From positions 332,735 through 396,734 of the forward strand of contig VXMB01000001.1 of assembly GCA_009841265.1 (NCBI GenBank): a DNA stretch of 64,000 bases. The letters run 5' to 3'. This DNA is from Gemmatimonadota bacterium. Its GTDB lineage: Bacteria; JAAXHH01. Positions 50,039 through 59,173 of the stretch are shown one piece after another (the stretch's first letter is position 1; each line of letters opens with the position of its first letter). The notes below the pieces were generated by a model, which ran no database searches, was not told where the DNA came from, and saw nothing but the letters and a program-made list of their open reading frames with translations. The position numbers and the translations under genes are program-made.

Positions 50039-52579
50039 TTACCGGAATATAGAAAGAGGGGATTTTCCTGTCAAGAGAAACCCATCCACTACTTGGCGGG
50101 GTGTAGGGCCGATGGGTGCTGGCGGCGCAAAGTGCGCCATGTCCCAGGACCGGCCGTTGCTGCGGATCATGACCGCGCCGCCCTCGTCCGTTCGAAACAC
50201 CTCGGCTCCCCGCCGCCTGTACCGCTCGATGACCTCGGGCGAAGGATGGCCGAAGTTGTTGTATATGCCGGCGGAAACGGCCACCGCCTCCGGGTCGACG
50301 GCGTTCAGGAAGGCTGATCCGCTCGACGATTTGCTTCCGTGATGGGGTGATTTGAGGACTGTGCTTTTTAGGGAGGACGGCCGGCGAACAGTCGCGGCCT
50401 CGCCTTTTTCCTCGATGTCGCCGGTCAGCAGCATGCTAAACGCGCCAAGGGACAGGCGCAGGACCACGGACACCTCGTTGGAGCTGGACTTCGCCGCGCC
50501 GGTCAGGAACAGGGGGTCCGGATGGAGAAACAGGCCGCGCACGCCGCCCAGTGCCGCGAGGGTGTCCCCCTTCACGACCGCGCGGTAAGGGATGCCTTGC
50601 CGGTCGACAGCCTCGCGCCAGGCCCGGTAAGAACCGGATTCCGAACCGACGCCGCTTGAAAGGACTTCGCCCACTTCGACGGACTCCACAACGGCCCGGA
50701 GTCCGCCGTAGTGGTCCAGGTCGGGATGGGTGACGATGATCGTATCCACGCGGCGATATCCCTTCGCACGCATGAAGGGCAGGATGACGCGGGCGCCTGC
50801 GTCGTAGAAGGGCGTACGGGCGCCGCCGTCGACCAGGAGGGTGTGCCCGTTGGGACAGGCAACGAAAATGGCGTCCCCCTGACCAACGTCGAGGACGGTG
50901 ATCCTCAGCGACCGGTCGGGCAACAGGTTGTAACAGAAGAGCAGTAGGCAGAGGGCCACCAGCCCCTGCCGTGCCCGCCGCGCCCGGACCCCATCCGGTT
51001 TCCAGAGCAGTAGCAGGCCCGCGCCGTAGAAGGATGCGAAGAAGAGGGTGGAAGGCGCCGGCACCTCGACCAGCGCGGACGGCGCGTCGGAGAAGGCCGT
51101 CGAGAGATGGATCATGGCGAAGAGGACCAGTGCGTTGGCCGCGCTGAAGAGTCGGGCGATTTCGATGGCCAGGGGGCCGGTCAGGGCGGTGAGTACGCCG
51201 AAGGTTGTATTCAGGAACACCAGCGGCCCGATGAAGAGATTCGCCACCGCCGACATCCAGGAAACCTGGTAGAACGTACCCGCCACCACGGGCAGCGCGC
51301 CTAGTTGCGCCGCGACCGAGACCAGCAGCCCGTCCCGCAGCCACCGGGCCCACCATTTCTCCGACCGGGAAATCCGTTCGGGGAGCAGTTCCTTCATCCT
51401 GGGATATCCCGTGATGATGGCATAGGTCGCCAGGAAGGAAAGCTGGAAGCTCAGGTCGAAGAGGGCCGAAGGCCAGATCAGTAGAATGACGATAGCCGCC
51501 ACGGCCAGGATGTTGACGGTGTCGGTCTGACGGTCCAGCTGGCGGCCCGCCAGGAAGAGCGCTGCCATGATCGTGGCCCGGATGACCGACGGCGTCAGGT
51601 TGGTGATGAAGGCGTAGAGCACCAGGACGCCCAGCGTGCCGGCGACGACGATGTTCCTCGGCAGTCTCAGGACGGACAGTAGCGTGTAAATCACCAGCGT
51701 GATCAGCCCGACATGCAGTCCGGACACGACCAGGATGTGGGCCAGCCCGATCGTCCTGAAAGTCTGGAGCAGTTCCTCGGGCAGCTGCCGCCGCTCGCCC
51801 AGCAGGATGCCTTTCAGCAGGGCGGCGGAATCGCCCCGCATGGTCCGGTCGATGGACCGGTCGATGCTGTTGCGCAACGGATCGATGACCCCGGTCTGCC
51901 AGGTGAAGGACGTGTTGCGCCGCGTAACGCGATAGCCCGCCTCATCGCGCACGCTCATCAGCGCATGGACTCCCCTGCTCGTGTAGTAGGTCCGCGCATC
52001 GAACCCACCGGGGTTCCGCGCGGGTTGAGGGCTGCGCAGGCGTCCCGATACGAGGACGCGGTCACCGTAACGGCCGGGATCGATGCCGCTGGTCAGGCGG
52101 ACCTGCAGACGTCCCGTTGCCGGCGCCATGCCTGTGGCGGCTGCCCCTCCCGAGGCCGGCGCCATGCCAGCCGATCCTGCCCGGATCCGCGATTCCCTCA
52201 ATGTCCGCCCGGTGCCCGTCAGCGAGATGGCGTCCACGTCCACCGTGACCAGGGTGAAACGTTCCCTTGCATCGGGCGATCGGACGATCGTCCCGGCCAG
52301 CACATGCCGCTGCCGCTGGTCGCAGAATCGCCGGATGTCGTTCGCGGGCACGACCCGCACCTGCACCGCGTACCAGAAGGCGCCCGCGAACACGAGACCC
52401 AGGGCCATGCAGACCCGAAGGGCCAAAGCGTCGTTCCCACAGGTCCGGTAGAACGCGTAACCCGCCGCGATGACCGCGATTGCACCCAGCGCAAAGAGGA
52501 CGGGCGATACGTGGACGCGGTGTCCCAGCAGAATCCCGATGACAAAGCACACCGCGATGAAAAGGGCCGGGCGTTGCAT
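50039..52579 (-). CDS. comEC: DNA uptake channel ComEC/Rec2
   Basis: An 846-residue protein. It has two N-terminal spans with an OB-fold DUF4131 domain, a polytopic competence domain (about 230-510; LLKGILLGERRQLPEELLQTFR, AHILVVSGLHVGL) and a C-terminal metallo-beta-lactamase-like domain (DVGQGDAIFV, VTHPDLDHYGG, LTGDIEEKGE, KSPHHGSKSS). It carries single-stranded DNA across the inner membrane during natural transformation. GGGGAAG lies upstream of the ATG. No other competence genes are in the window. Confidence 0.94.
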   Translation of the reverse strand: MQRPALFIAVCFVIGILLGHRVHVSPVLFALGAIAVIAAGYAFYRTCGNDALALRVCMALGLVFAGAFWYAVQVRVVPANDIRRFCDQRQRHVLAGTIVRSPDARERFTLVTVDVDAISLTGTGRTLRESRIRAGSAGMAPASGGAAATGMAPATGRLQVRLTSGIDPGRYGDRVLVSGRLRSPQPARNPGGFDARTYYTSRGVHALMSVRDEAGYRVTRRNTSFTWQTGVIDPLRNSIDRSIDRTMRGDSAALLKGILLGERRQLPEELLQTFRTIGLAHILVVSGLHVGLITLVIYTLLSVLRLPRNIVVAGTLGVLVLYAFITNLTPSVIRATIMAALFLAGRQLDRQTDTVNILAVAAIVILLIWPSALFDLSFQLSFLATYAIITGYPRMKELLPERISRSEKWWARWLRDGLLVSVAAQLGALPVVAGTFYQVSWMSAVANLFIGPLVFLNTTFGVLTALTGPLAIEIARLFSAANALVLFAMIHLSTAFSDAPSALVEVPAPSTLFFASFYGAGLLLLWKPDGVRARRARQGLVALCLLLFCYNLLPDRSLRITVLDVGQGDAIFVACPNGHTLLVDGGARTPFYDAGARVILPFMRAKGYRRVDTIIVTHPDLDHYGGLRAVVESVEVGEVLSSGVGSESGSYRAWREAVDRQGIPYRAVVKGDTLAALGGVRGLFLHPDPLFLTGAAKSSSNEVSVVLRLSLGAFSMLLTGDIEEKGEAATVRRPSSLKSTVLKSPHHGSKSSSGSAFLNAVDPEAVAVSAGIYNNFGHPSPEVIERYRRRGAEVFRTDEGGAVMIRSNGRSWDMAHFAPPAPIGPTPRQVVDGFLLTGKSPLSIFR

Positions 52580-52588
52580 GGTGAGCGT

Positions 52589-52705
52589 TTACTTCCCCTG
52601 TTCAAGCAAAATGCGCTCGAGCCGGCTTCCCTTCGCCTCGCGCCAGAAGAAGATGAAGGCGGTCAGCAGGATCAGGGGCTGAGCCCAGAGATGTACGTTT
52701 TCCAT
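52589..52705 (-). CDS. Small single-span membrane protein
   Basis: A 38-residue protein starting at the ATG 52705, four bases after AAAGGAG. It begins MENVHLWAQPLILLTAFIFF and continues into a basic tail. The hydrophobic stretch about 6-20 is one membrane helix. It ends nine bases before the comEC start. No family is recognised. Its excellent ribosome-binding site and the similar small gene next to it support expression. Confidence 0.6.
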   Translation of the reverse strand: MENVHLWAQPLILLTAFIFFWREAKGSRLERILLEQGK

Positions 52706-52754
52706 GATGCTCCTTTCTTGGGGTTGCAAGTCGAACGTGGATGACCTAGACCAT

Positions 52755-52970
52755 TCAGTTCTTCGTATCCGATTCAATGGGGTTGCTTTTCCGTACGAAC
52801 GCCTCAAACAGCCCTTCTATCCGGGAAACGCGCTCGCCTAAATGCGAAATCCGTTCCTCGATCTGCGAGACCCGCTCAGAGAGTTGAGAAATCCGCATGT
52901 CGAGGCTGCGCCAGACGAAGAGCAGGATCCCGATCACAACCACATTGCTTATGACGTTGGTAGCGTCCAT
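52755..52970 (-). CDS. Small membrane protein with coiled-coil tail
   Basis: A 71-residue protein from the ATG at 52970, preceded by AGAAAGGAG. One hydrophobic helix (about 6-19) is followed by at least four clean heptads, ISQLSER-VSQIEER-ISHLGER-VSRIEGL. This is a single-span protein with a rod-like cytoplasmic or periplasmic coiled coil that should oligomerise. It is next to an orphan LolD-like ATPase and another small membrane protein; a structural or regulatory partner is possible. No family is recognised. Confidence 0.65.
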   Translation of the reverse strand: MDATNVISNVVVIGILLFVWRSLDMRISQLSERVSQIEERISHLGERVSRIEGLFEAFVRKSNPIESDTKN

Positions 52971-52987
52971 GTTTAGCTCCTTTCTAG

Positions 52988-53698
52988 TCATTCAGAACTT
53001 TCCGACCGGTCCTCCTCAATCACGCCGTCGCACAACCTGATGATCCTCCTGCAGTGCCTGGCGACGTGCGCTTCGTGCGTCACCAGTACGATCGTATGTC
53101 CTTCCCCGTTCAGCCGGTCAAATATCGCCATGATCTCCTCTCCGGTCCCGCTGTCCAGGTTTCCTGTGGGCTCGTCCGCCAGGATGATGGACGGCTCGCT
53201 GACCAGCGCGCGGGCGATGGCCACGCGCTGGCGCTGCCCGCCCGACATCTCGTTGGGCCGGTGGCGGGCGCGGTCGCTCACGCCCACCGCTTCCATGGCT
53301 TCCATGGAGCGCCAATGCCGTTCCCTGCTGTCCATGCCGCGGTAGAGGAGCGGCAGTTCCACGTTGTGCAGCGCGTCCATTCTCGGGAGAAGATTGAAGG
53401 CCTGGAACACGAACCCAATCATCCGGTTCCGGATGAAGGCCTGTTCGTCGTCCGTGAGATCTCCGACGGACCGGCCGTCGAGGGCGTACCTGCCCGCCGT
53501 GGGCGTGTCCAGGCAGCCCAGGATGTTCATCAGGGTGGACTTTCCGGATCCCGAACGGCCCATCACGGCCACGTATTCGCTCCGGTTGATGGTGGCGGAT
53601 ACCCCCCGGAGCGCGGGAATACGGCCGTCTCCCATCGGGAAGGACTTATGCAATCCCTCGATGGAGATCAGGGATGGAGAATGAAAGGAATGACGCAC
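52988..53698 (-). CDS. ABC transporter ATPase, LolD/MacB type
   Basis: A 236-residue ATPase. Walker A is GRSGSGKST (47-55), with [20 protein letters not shown] after the Q-loop, signature [15 protein letters not shown], Walker [17 protein letters not shown] and H-loop LVTHE. These match the LolD/MacB/FtsE-like subgroup, which drives lipoprotein release, macrolide export or similar membrane extraction. The usual permease gene (LolC/E or MacB) is absent on both sides. It may work with a distant permease or with the two small membrane proteins downstream. Confidence 0.85.
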   Translation of the reverse strand: MRHSFHSPSLISIEGLHKSFPMGDGRIPALRGVSATINRSEYVAVMGRSGSGKSTLMNILGCLDTPTAGRYALDGRSVGDLTDDEQAFIRNRMIGFVFQAFNLLPRMDALHNVELPLLYRGMDSRERHWRSMEAMEAVGVSDRARHRPNEMSGGQRQRVAIARALVSEPSIILADEPTGNLDSGTGEEIMAIFDRLNGEGHTIVLVTHEAHVARHCRRIIRLCDGVIEEDRSESSE

Positions 53699-53855
53699 GA
53701 CGCCTCCCTGTGACCGGGTGTGTGATTCGGTGCTATACAGGAATGGTCGTGTTTACGTGGGGGAATCTCGTGGGGAATGAGGATTTTTATGGAAGCTTAC
53801 AAGACAGCGTGTGAGTCGTCAGTGAATACTTCGTTGCATGCGGGAACCAGTTCAG

Positions 53856-53884
53856 TTGACGGGACGTTTGCATCCCTGTACCAT
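53856..53884 (+). promoter_or_regulatory. Promoter of the thioredoxin-fold/TonB gene
   Basis: TTGACG (53856-53861) and TACCAT (53879-53884) are 17 bases apart, about 75 bases before the gene. The gap 53699-53965 holds this promoter and no gene I can support. Confidence 0.6.
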
Positions 53885-53965
53885 AGTTATCCCAATACAA
53901 ATGTTGTTTTTCCTAAAATTAACGTCCCTGACCGGGTTATTGCCCCAAACCAAGGAAACAGCGAC

Positions 53966-55009
53966 ATGTCCACACCTGACTCACGCACGAACACTCGGCT
54001 GTACCTTTACGTCGCTTTTGCCGTCCTCGTCGCATTGAGCGCCGTCCTCCTCTGGCACAATGACCGGCAAAGGCAGGACGTTCAAAACCTGCAGCACAGT
54101 CTGTACAACGCCCAGGTGAGAATCCGTGTACTGCAGGCAGAGAAGATCTTCGGCACGCCGTTTATTGCCCCCTTCGCCGCGGTAGACCAGGAAGGCCAAC
54201 CTGCTACATTGCCGAATCTGGGCAACGGGCACCAGCTCCTCTTGTTATTCGGGCCGCGGCACAATCCACTCATCCTCGATCTGATGTCTTCATTTAGATC
54301 GGTGCTCGGGGACAATGTTCCGGTCATCGGCGTTCTCCAGGGAGAATCGGCCGATGAGATCGCGCCGATCGTGGAGAAATTCAGGCTCCAATTCCCGGTG
54401 TACCTGGCCGTCGATTCTCCCTTTGAACTGCCGCGTGTACCCCACGGTGTGTTGATTGATGGGGTCGGCAACGTGTTGCACCTGGCACCCATCGGGTCCG
54501 ATACCCCATCGGTGGAAGGACAAATCTCGGAATTTGCGCAGATGGTGAGGCGACTGGAATCGGATGTCCAACCGGACATGGCCGTCCGACTGGTACCGAC
54601 GGTTCCGCCGGATCAGGAAGGAAGTCCACCGGACCAGGCTGTACAATCGGCCATGGAGGCCGATCGGTTGGCAGACGAAAGAGCCGGGATTTACCGTCCC
54701 AACACGGTGGACACGCTAGGCGAGATTTTGTATTTCCCCAAACTCCCCACCGAAGCCGTCGATCTCAATTTCAATGGCGATGTTGTGGTGCAACTCGTCG
54801 TAGCTACGAATGGCAACGTGGTGGCGGCACTCGTGGAAAAACCATCGGGTCGCGCCGAGGTGGACTCTTTGATACTGAACGAAGCTCAAAAAATGGTCTT
54901 TACGCCGGCAGTACATGACGGAGCCCGCGTAAAGTTTCGCACGGTGATGCCATTTATGTTCAGGACAAGAGCCCCAGCTCCTGTCGAGGAGGCCGTTACG
55001 GAGGAGTGA
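53966..55009 (+). CDS. Membrane-anchored thioredoxin-fold protein with TonB C-terminal domain
   Basis: A 347-residue protein from the ATG at 53966 (AAGGA upstream). There is a signal anchor at about 12-32 and a short coiled segment. A redoxin-like domain follows (FAAVDQEGQPATLPNLGNGHQLLLLFGPRHNP) in which the CxxC position is occupied by non-cysteine residues. The C-terminal TonB-like domain (DVVVQLVVATNGNVVAALVEKPSG...MVFTPAVHDGARVKFR) has the energy-transducer pattern. The combination could link the periplasm to an outer-membrane partner, but no TonB-dependent receptor is nearby and the redoxin part is catalytically dead by sequence. Confidence 0.7.
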   Translation: MSTPDSRTNTRLYLYVAFAVLVALSAVLLWHNDRQRQDVQNLQHSLYNAQVRIRVLQAEKIFGTPFIAPFAAVDQEGQPATLPNLGNGHQLLLLFGPRHNPLILDLMSSFRSVLGDNVPVIGVLQGESADEIAPIVEKFRLQFPVYLAVDSPFELPRVPHGVLIDGVGNVLHLAPIGSDTPSVEGQISEFAQMVRRLESDVQPDMAVRLVPTVPPDQEGSPPDQAVQSAMEADRLADERAGIYRPNTVDTLGEILYFPKLPTEAVDLNFNGDVVVQLVVATNGNVVAALVEKPSGRAEVDSLILNEAQKMVFTPAVHDGARVKFRTVMPFMFRTRAPAPVEEAVTEE

Positions 55010-55047
55010 GGGGTGGGGCAGGTCTCGCAGTCTACTTAACGGTCAAA

Positions 55048-56931
55048 TCAATGGTGTTTTCCGTTCTTCGTCACTTCGAATTCGACGGTGCCGCTTTCGG
55101 TAATGACCGTGATGTCGGGATCTGAAAGATCTTGGGTTGTCGCAAAGGACATCCAGTATTCGTTGTGCGGCCATGATGAAATTACGGGTATTCTCTTCTT
55201 TAATTCTCCATACTTCGCTACACCGCAAATCGTATGCATGACCAGGCTGGTGTTTTTTACACTACTTTCGTCCAACATTAGGCCAACGTCACCGGAAACA
55301 GATCGTACGTAGCATCGGTGCCCGATGTTGCGGCTACCCTGTGACAACCGGGTACAGCCATAGCGGTTGTAAATGGCTATATCTCCCTCCAGGTCAAGCG
55401 CGCTCAAGTTCATACATCCTACGTCGATATCCACTCCACCCTTGACCGATTCGATGATCCCTTCGTTCTGATAGGGATTTCGTCTGAACGTGTCGTTGTC
55501 CAGGCTACAACCTCCATCTCCGTACCCGTACATGCGCTGGAACAACGATCCGTCTACACTTCGTATTTCCGAGAAATTGCTGTTGAAAAGGAACACGTCA
55601 CCTGTGATCTCGTTTACCCGGCAGGTTGAGCAGGCGTAAGCCATTAGTGAACCATCCAGACCATCGACATTTACCCGATCGGATCTGAAAACCGAGATAT
55701 TCATGCCGGCTGGAACCGAAACCGAGACGTGGCAGTAGGTCGCAGGTCCGTATACCCTGGTGCTATCAGACTGCATAGAACGGAATATACGCTCTACCTT
55801 GTCTGACACGGCATCTCTTGTCATTCTGATGGGTCGCGCCTCTGAAGCATGAACCGTGATCCGCATCGATTTCCTAAGGGATTTCTCCGAAGGTTCCGGC
55901 AACGGCAGAAACAGATTGATTTCATGCTTCGAATCCGGTAAGGCGTCGACCATTTTCACCCCGCACAGCCTTTCATCGAACATACTTTCGTTCTCCAGGT
56001 CGCGCCTCCAGTATTTACTGATAGGTTCAGTGTACGGGACGTTATCGGGAAACCAGGACTTGACGCCGAGAAACAACGCTCCGTCGTGGGGGCCTGTTTC
56101 CAGATAGTTTTCGACCTGGTCATGAGATATATGTAAGCCGTCGAGGTTACCTCGCGCTTCTTCCTCCGTCAGGCCCAACGCGATCTTCGAACCTTTAATT
56201 ACAACTTGATCACCTTCAGCCTGACTGATCTCGACCTCCGTATTCACGCCGCAATAGAGGACGATGTTTTCCACGTCTCCCATATCGATCTTTTCTTCGA
56301 AGTCTTCTCTGGCGATCTTGCAGAGTACATCCTGCACATCCTCGGTGACATCGATCTGGCTCATGACAAGGGTCTCCTGTTCCTGGGACGATAACGCGTT
56401 TTTAAGTCGGATTCGGGATTGATAGAGCCGTCCTTTCACCGTCGATTCTGGAATGTCCAGAAAGGCGGCGATTTCTTTCAGTGTAAAACCTGTGTAATAG
56501 TACAGATTGACGACCCGGCGATAGTGTTCGGGCAGTCTGTCGACTTCGTCCCAAAGCTCAAGGCTCTCGATGTAATTTCGATGGATCCGGTTCGCCTGGG
56601 GGTATTCACCACGGTTGTGTTCGGATTCCGGATCGATGCGGACCAGGTGACTGACTTTCTGCCGACGGCGCCATTCCTTGCAACAATTGACGACGATTCG
56701 ATGCAGCCAACTGCCGAAGACGGACGGGTCCTTCAACTGCGACAACTTGCAGTAGGCGGCCACAAAGGCGTCCTGTACCACGTCCTCCGCGTCTGTCCGG
56801 TCCCGAAGGAAACCCATGGCCACGGCGAATGCGGCGTTCTGGTACCGCCGGACCAGCGGCTCAAAGGCGTCGGCGTTTCCTGCCAGGCACTGCAGGATGC
56901 TGTAAGCGTCATCGTGGGCAGTAGTCGTCAT
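55048..56931 (-). CDS. ECF sigma factor fused to a large C-terminal beta-rich domain (copy 1)
   Basis: A 627-residue protein. Residues about 16-90 are ECF sigma region 2 (AFEPLVRRYQNAAFAVAM, DAEDVVQDAFVAAY), and about 125-180 are sigma region 4 with a helix-turn-helix (YYYTGFTLKEIAAFLDIPESTVKGRLYQSR). From about 185 a domain of ~440 residues follows with a repeated short-strand pattern (ENIVLYCGVNTEVEISQ, GSLMAYACSTCRVNEITGDVFLFN, LDLEGDIAIYNRYG) resembling DUF4097-like beta-helices. It has no signal or membrane span. A CxxC pair (Cys434, Cys437) is conserved in copy 2. No anti-sigma gene is adjacent. An intramolecular sensor or inhibitor is inferred. Confidence 0.85.
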   Translation of the reverse strand: MTTTAHDDAYSILQCLAGNADAFEPLVRRYQNAAFAVAMGFLRDRTDAEDVVQDAFVAAYCKLSQLKDPSVFGSWLHRIVVNCCKEWRRRQKVSHLVRIDPESEHNRGEYPQANRIHRNYIESLELWDEVDRLPEHYRRVVNLYYYTGFTLKEIAAFLDIPESTVKGRLYQSRIRLKNALSSQEQETLVMSQIDVTEDVQDVLCKIAREDFEEKIDMGDVENIVLYCGVNTEVEISQAEGDQVVIKGSKIALGLTEEEARGNLDGLHISHDQVENYLETGPHDGALFLGVKSWFPDNVPYTEPISKYWRRDLENESMFDERLCGVKMVDALPDSKHEINLFLPLPEPSEKSLRKSMRITVHASEARPIRMTRDAVSDKVERIFRSMQSDSTRVYGPATYCHVSVSVPAGMNISVFRSDRVNVDGLDGSLMAYACSTCRVNEITGDVFLFNSNFSEIRSVDGSLFQRMYGYGDGGCSLDNDTFRRNPYQNEGIIESVKGGVDIDVGCMNLSALDLEGDIAIYNRYGCTRLSQGSRNIGHRCYVRSVSGDVGLMLDESSVKNTSLVMHTICGVAKYGELKKRIPVISSWPHNEYWMSFATTQDLSDPDITVITESGTVEFEVTKNGKHH

Positions 56932-57268
56932 AGGATTGGCTCGTACTAGATAGGATAAACGGAAGAGTTACATAGAATAAGACGACCCTGCGGCCTCAAA
57001 GGTTAAAATCCGGATCGTGGAGTTGCTGCATGCTGTCGTGCGGATACGTTCTGTAGAGTTGAAATGCGGTCCATTTTACCGTAGGGAATGGCATTTCGAG
57101 GCCGACAACGGAAATTTGGTGTCGGTTCGTAGTGAAAGGTTCAGTTTCGAAAGGATGCAAGACTCATGCCCGGTATCGCAAGTGCGTTCAGATTCCTAAA
57201 GGCATAGTCTATTTTGGATGGAAGACCTCAAACGTGGAGTCATCTGCGGCGTTCGAGTTCTATTTTAT
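56932..57268. other. Intergenic region between the two sigma-fusion genes
   Basis: This holds 337 bases of mixed composition with no supported gene. A candidate extracytoplasmic-function promoter lies at its left end (separate entry). The remainder contains nothing I can recognise, no terminator hairpin with a T-run included. Confidence 0.5.
56981..57004 (-). promoter_or_regulatory. Possible ECF-sigma promoter upstream of copy 1
   Basis: On the minus strand AAC (57004-57002) and CGTC (56984-56981) are separated by 17 bases, the canonical spacing of ECF-sigma -35 AAC and -10 CGT elements. The -35 context is TTTTAACC rather than GGAAC. The gene start is 50 bases further on. Autoregulation, or control by copy 2, would follow if it is real; a chance match is quite possible. 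Confidence 0.35.
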
Positions 57269-59140
57269 TTACTTCGAATCTGGGCCATTTAACAACTCGA
57301 CTTCGGCTGTGCCACTTTCTGTAAGAAGCAGATAGTCCGCTTGGGTTGTATCGTACGTAGTTCCAGCTGTGATGCGATGTCCGTCGTTGTACGTCGAATA
57401 CATCCGCATTTCGTTCTTCGCCTTACCCAATTTCAAGACGCCACAGCGCGTATACATCACCAGGCTGACCTTCTTTGCAAGGCTTTCATCCAGCACCAGT
57501 TTTGTCTCCCCTGATACAGTCCTGAGGTTACACCGGGTCCCGGATTCCCGGGATGACTGGTAAAAGCGGGTTGTACCGAATCGATTGTAAATGGATACGT
57601 CACCCGCCAAATCCTGAGCATCCAATACTAAACGACCGACATCGATATCTACACCACCCTTTACGTTGGAGAGTTTTCCTTCCCACACATCCTTGTTACG
57701 TATAGTTCCCTCAAGGTAGTTCGCGGCACCGAATTCATACATGCGCTGGCAAAACATACCACCTACTTCATGTATATCCGAAAACATGCTGTTGAACAGG
57801 TACACATCCTTCGCGATATCAGTTATCTGGCAGGATTGGCAGGCATATACCATCAGACTACCATTCAACCCCTCCGCGTTGATTCGTTTCGCTCTGAACA
57901 CCGAAATGTTCTTTCCGGCCGGAACCTCAATGGAAACATGACAGTACGAAGCCGGTCCAAAAACCTTTGAAGCATCGGACCAGTAAACCTGAAAGACGTC
58001 CTTGATACTTCCCGTCAAGGCAGTATTAGGTACATGAATCGGCCGTACTTCCATCGTGTGAACCGATATTCGCACTGATTTGCTCAAGCTCTCTCGCGCT
58101 TTTTTCGGTAGCGGAGGAAACGCATCGATATCAGATTTCAGGTCCGGATACAAATCGACCAACCTGACGCCGTTACACACTTCGTCCAGCATCCAGTTGT
58201 TCATCAGATCCCGTCTCCAGTGGTCGCTGATCCGGCTGGTCATGGCTGTGTTTTCGTTGCCTGATGAATCTACACCGACGAAAAGTTCGCCTTCATGGGG
58301 ACCGGATTTATAGAAATCATCGACTGTATCGTGAGAAACGGCAAATCCGCCAAGGTTGTGGCGTGCCTCTTCGTCGGTATAGCCAAGTCCGATTTTCGAC
58401 CCTCTGACAAGCAATTGCTCTCCTTCGGTCCGGATGATTTCCACTTCCGTACTGACGCCGCAATAAAGGACGATGTTTTCTACGTCTCCCATGTCGATCG
58501 TTTCTTCTAAATCCTCCCTGGCAAGCTTGCAAACGACATCCTGAACTTCCGCCGTTACATCGATCTGGCTCATGGCGATGGACTCCTTTTCCTGGAGCGA
58601 CAGCGCTTCTCGCAGACGGATCCGTGACTGGTAAAGCCTCCCTCTTGCGGTCGATTCGGGGATATCCAGGAAGGCGGCAATTTCCTTCAGTGAAAAGCCC
58701 GTGTAGTAGTACAGTGAGACAACATCACGGTAGTGTACGGGCAACTTCTCAACAACATTCCATAGTTCAAGACGCTCGATGTATTTTCGATGAATACGAT
58801 CCGACATGGCGTGTTCATCGCGTAATCCATCGGAATTCGCATCAACGCGGACTCTACGACCGATCTTGCTACGGCGGATCCACTCCTTGCATCGGTTGAC
58901 AACGATTCGGTGAAACCAACTGCCGAAAACGGCCGGATCTTTCAGTTGCGATAGTTTACAGAAGGCCGAGATGAAGGCATCCTGTACCACATCCTCGGCA
59001 TCTGACCGGTTTTGGAGGTATCCCAATGCCACGGCGAAAGCGGCGTTCTGATATCGCCGGACTAACGGTTCGAAGGCGTTCGCGTTTCCGTCCAGGCAAA
59101 GCCGGACGTTATAGGTGTCGTCGTTTGTGCGTGTCGACAT
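57269..59140 (-). CDS. ECF sigma factor fused to a large C-terminal beta-rich domain (copy 2)
   Basis: A 623-residue paralogue of the preceding protein, aligning without gaps over roughly the first 470 residues. Sigma region 2 (EPLVRRYQNAAFAVALGYLQNRSDAEDVVQDAF), region 4 (FSLKEIAAFLDIPESTARGRLYQSR) and the C-terminal extension (ENIVLYCGVSTEVEI, GSLMVYACQSCQITDIAKDVYLFN) are all kept, including the CxxC (434-437) and Cys227 and Cys400. The extension ends in LLLTESGTAEVELL. It starts 33 bases after a predicted metallopeptidase gene, so they probably share a transcript. Function is as inferred for copy 1. Confidence 0.85.
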   Translation of the reverse strand: MSTRTNDDTYNVRLCLDGNANAFEPLVRRYQNAAFAVALGYLQNRSDAEDVVQDAFISAFCKLSQLKDPAVFGSWFHRIVVNRCKEWIRRSKIGRRVRVDANSDGLRDEHAMSDRIHRKYIERLELWNVVEKLPVHYRDVVSLYYYTGFSLKEIAAFLDIPESTARGRLYQSRIRLREALSLQEKESIAMSQIDVTAEVQDVVCKLAREDLEETIDMGDVENIVLYCGVSTEVEIIRTEGEQLLVRGSKIGLGYTDEEARHNLGGFAVSHDTVDDFYKSGPHEGELFVGVDSSGNENTAMTSRISDHWRRDLMNNWMLDEVCNGVRLVDLYPDLKSDIDAFPPLPKKARESLSKSVRISVHTMEVRPIHVPNTALTGSIKDVFQVYWSDASKVFGPASYCHVSIEVPAGKNISVFRAKRINAEGLNGSLMVYACQSCQITDIAKDVYLFNSMFSDIHEVGGMFCQRMYEFGAANYLEGTIRNKDVWEGKLSNVKGGVDIDVGRLVLDAQDLAGDVSIYNRFGTTRFYQSSRESGTRCNLRTVSGETKLVLDESLAKKVSLVMYTRCGVLKLGKAKNEMRMYSTYNDGHRITAGTTYDTTQADYLLLTESGTAEVELLNGPDSK

Positions 59141-59173
59141 GTTCGAATCAAATCGAGTTCTGAATACTGACGG

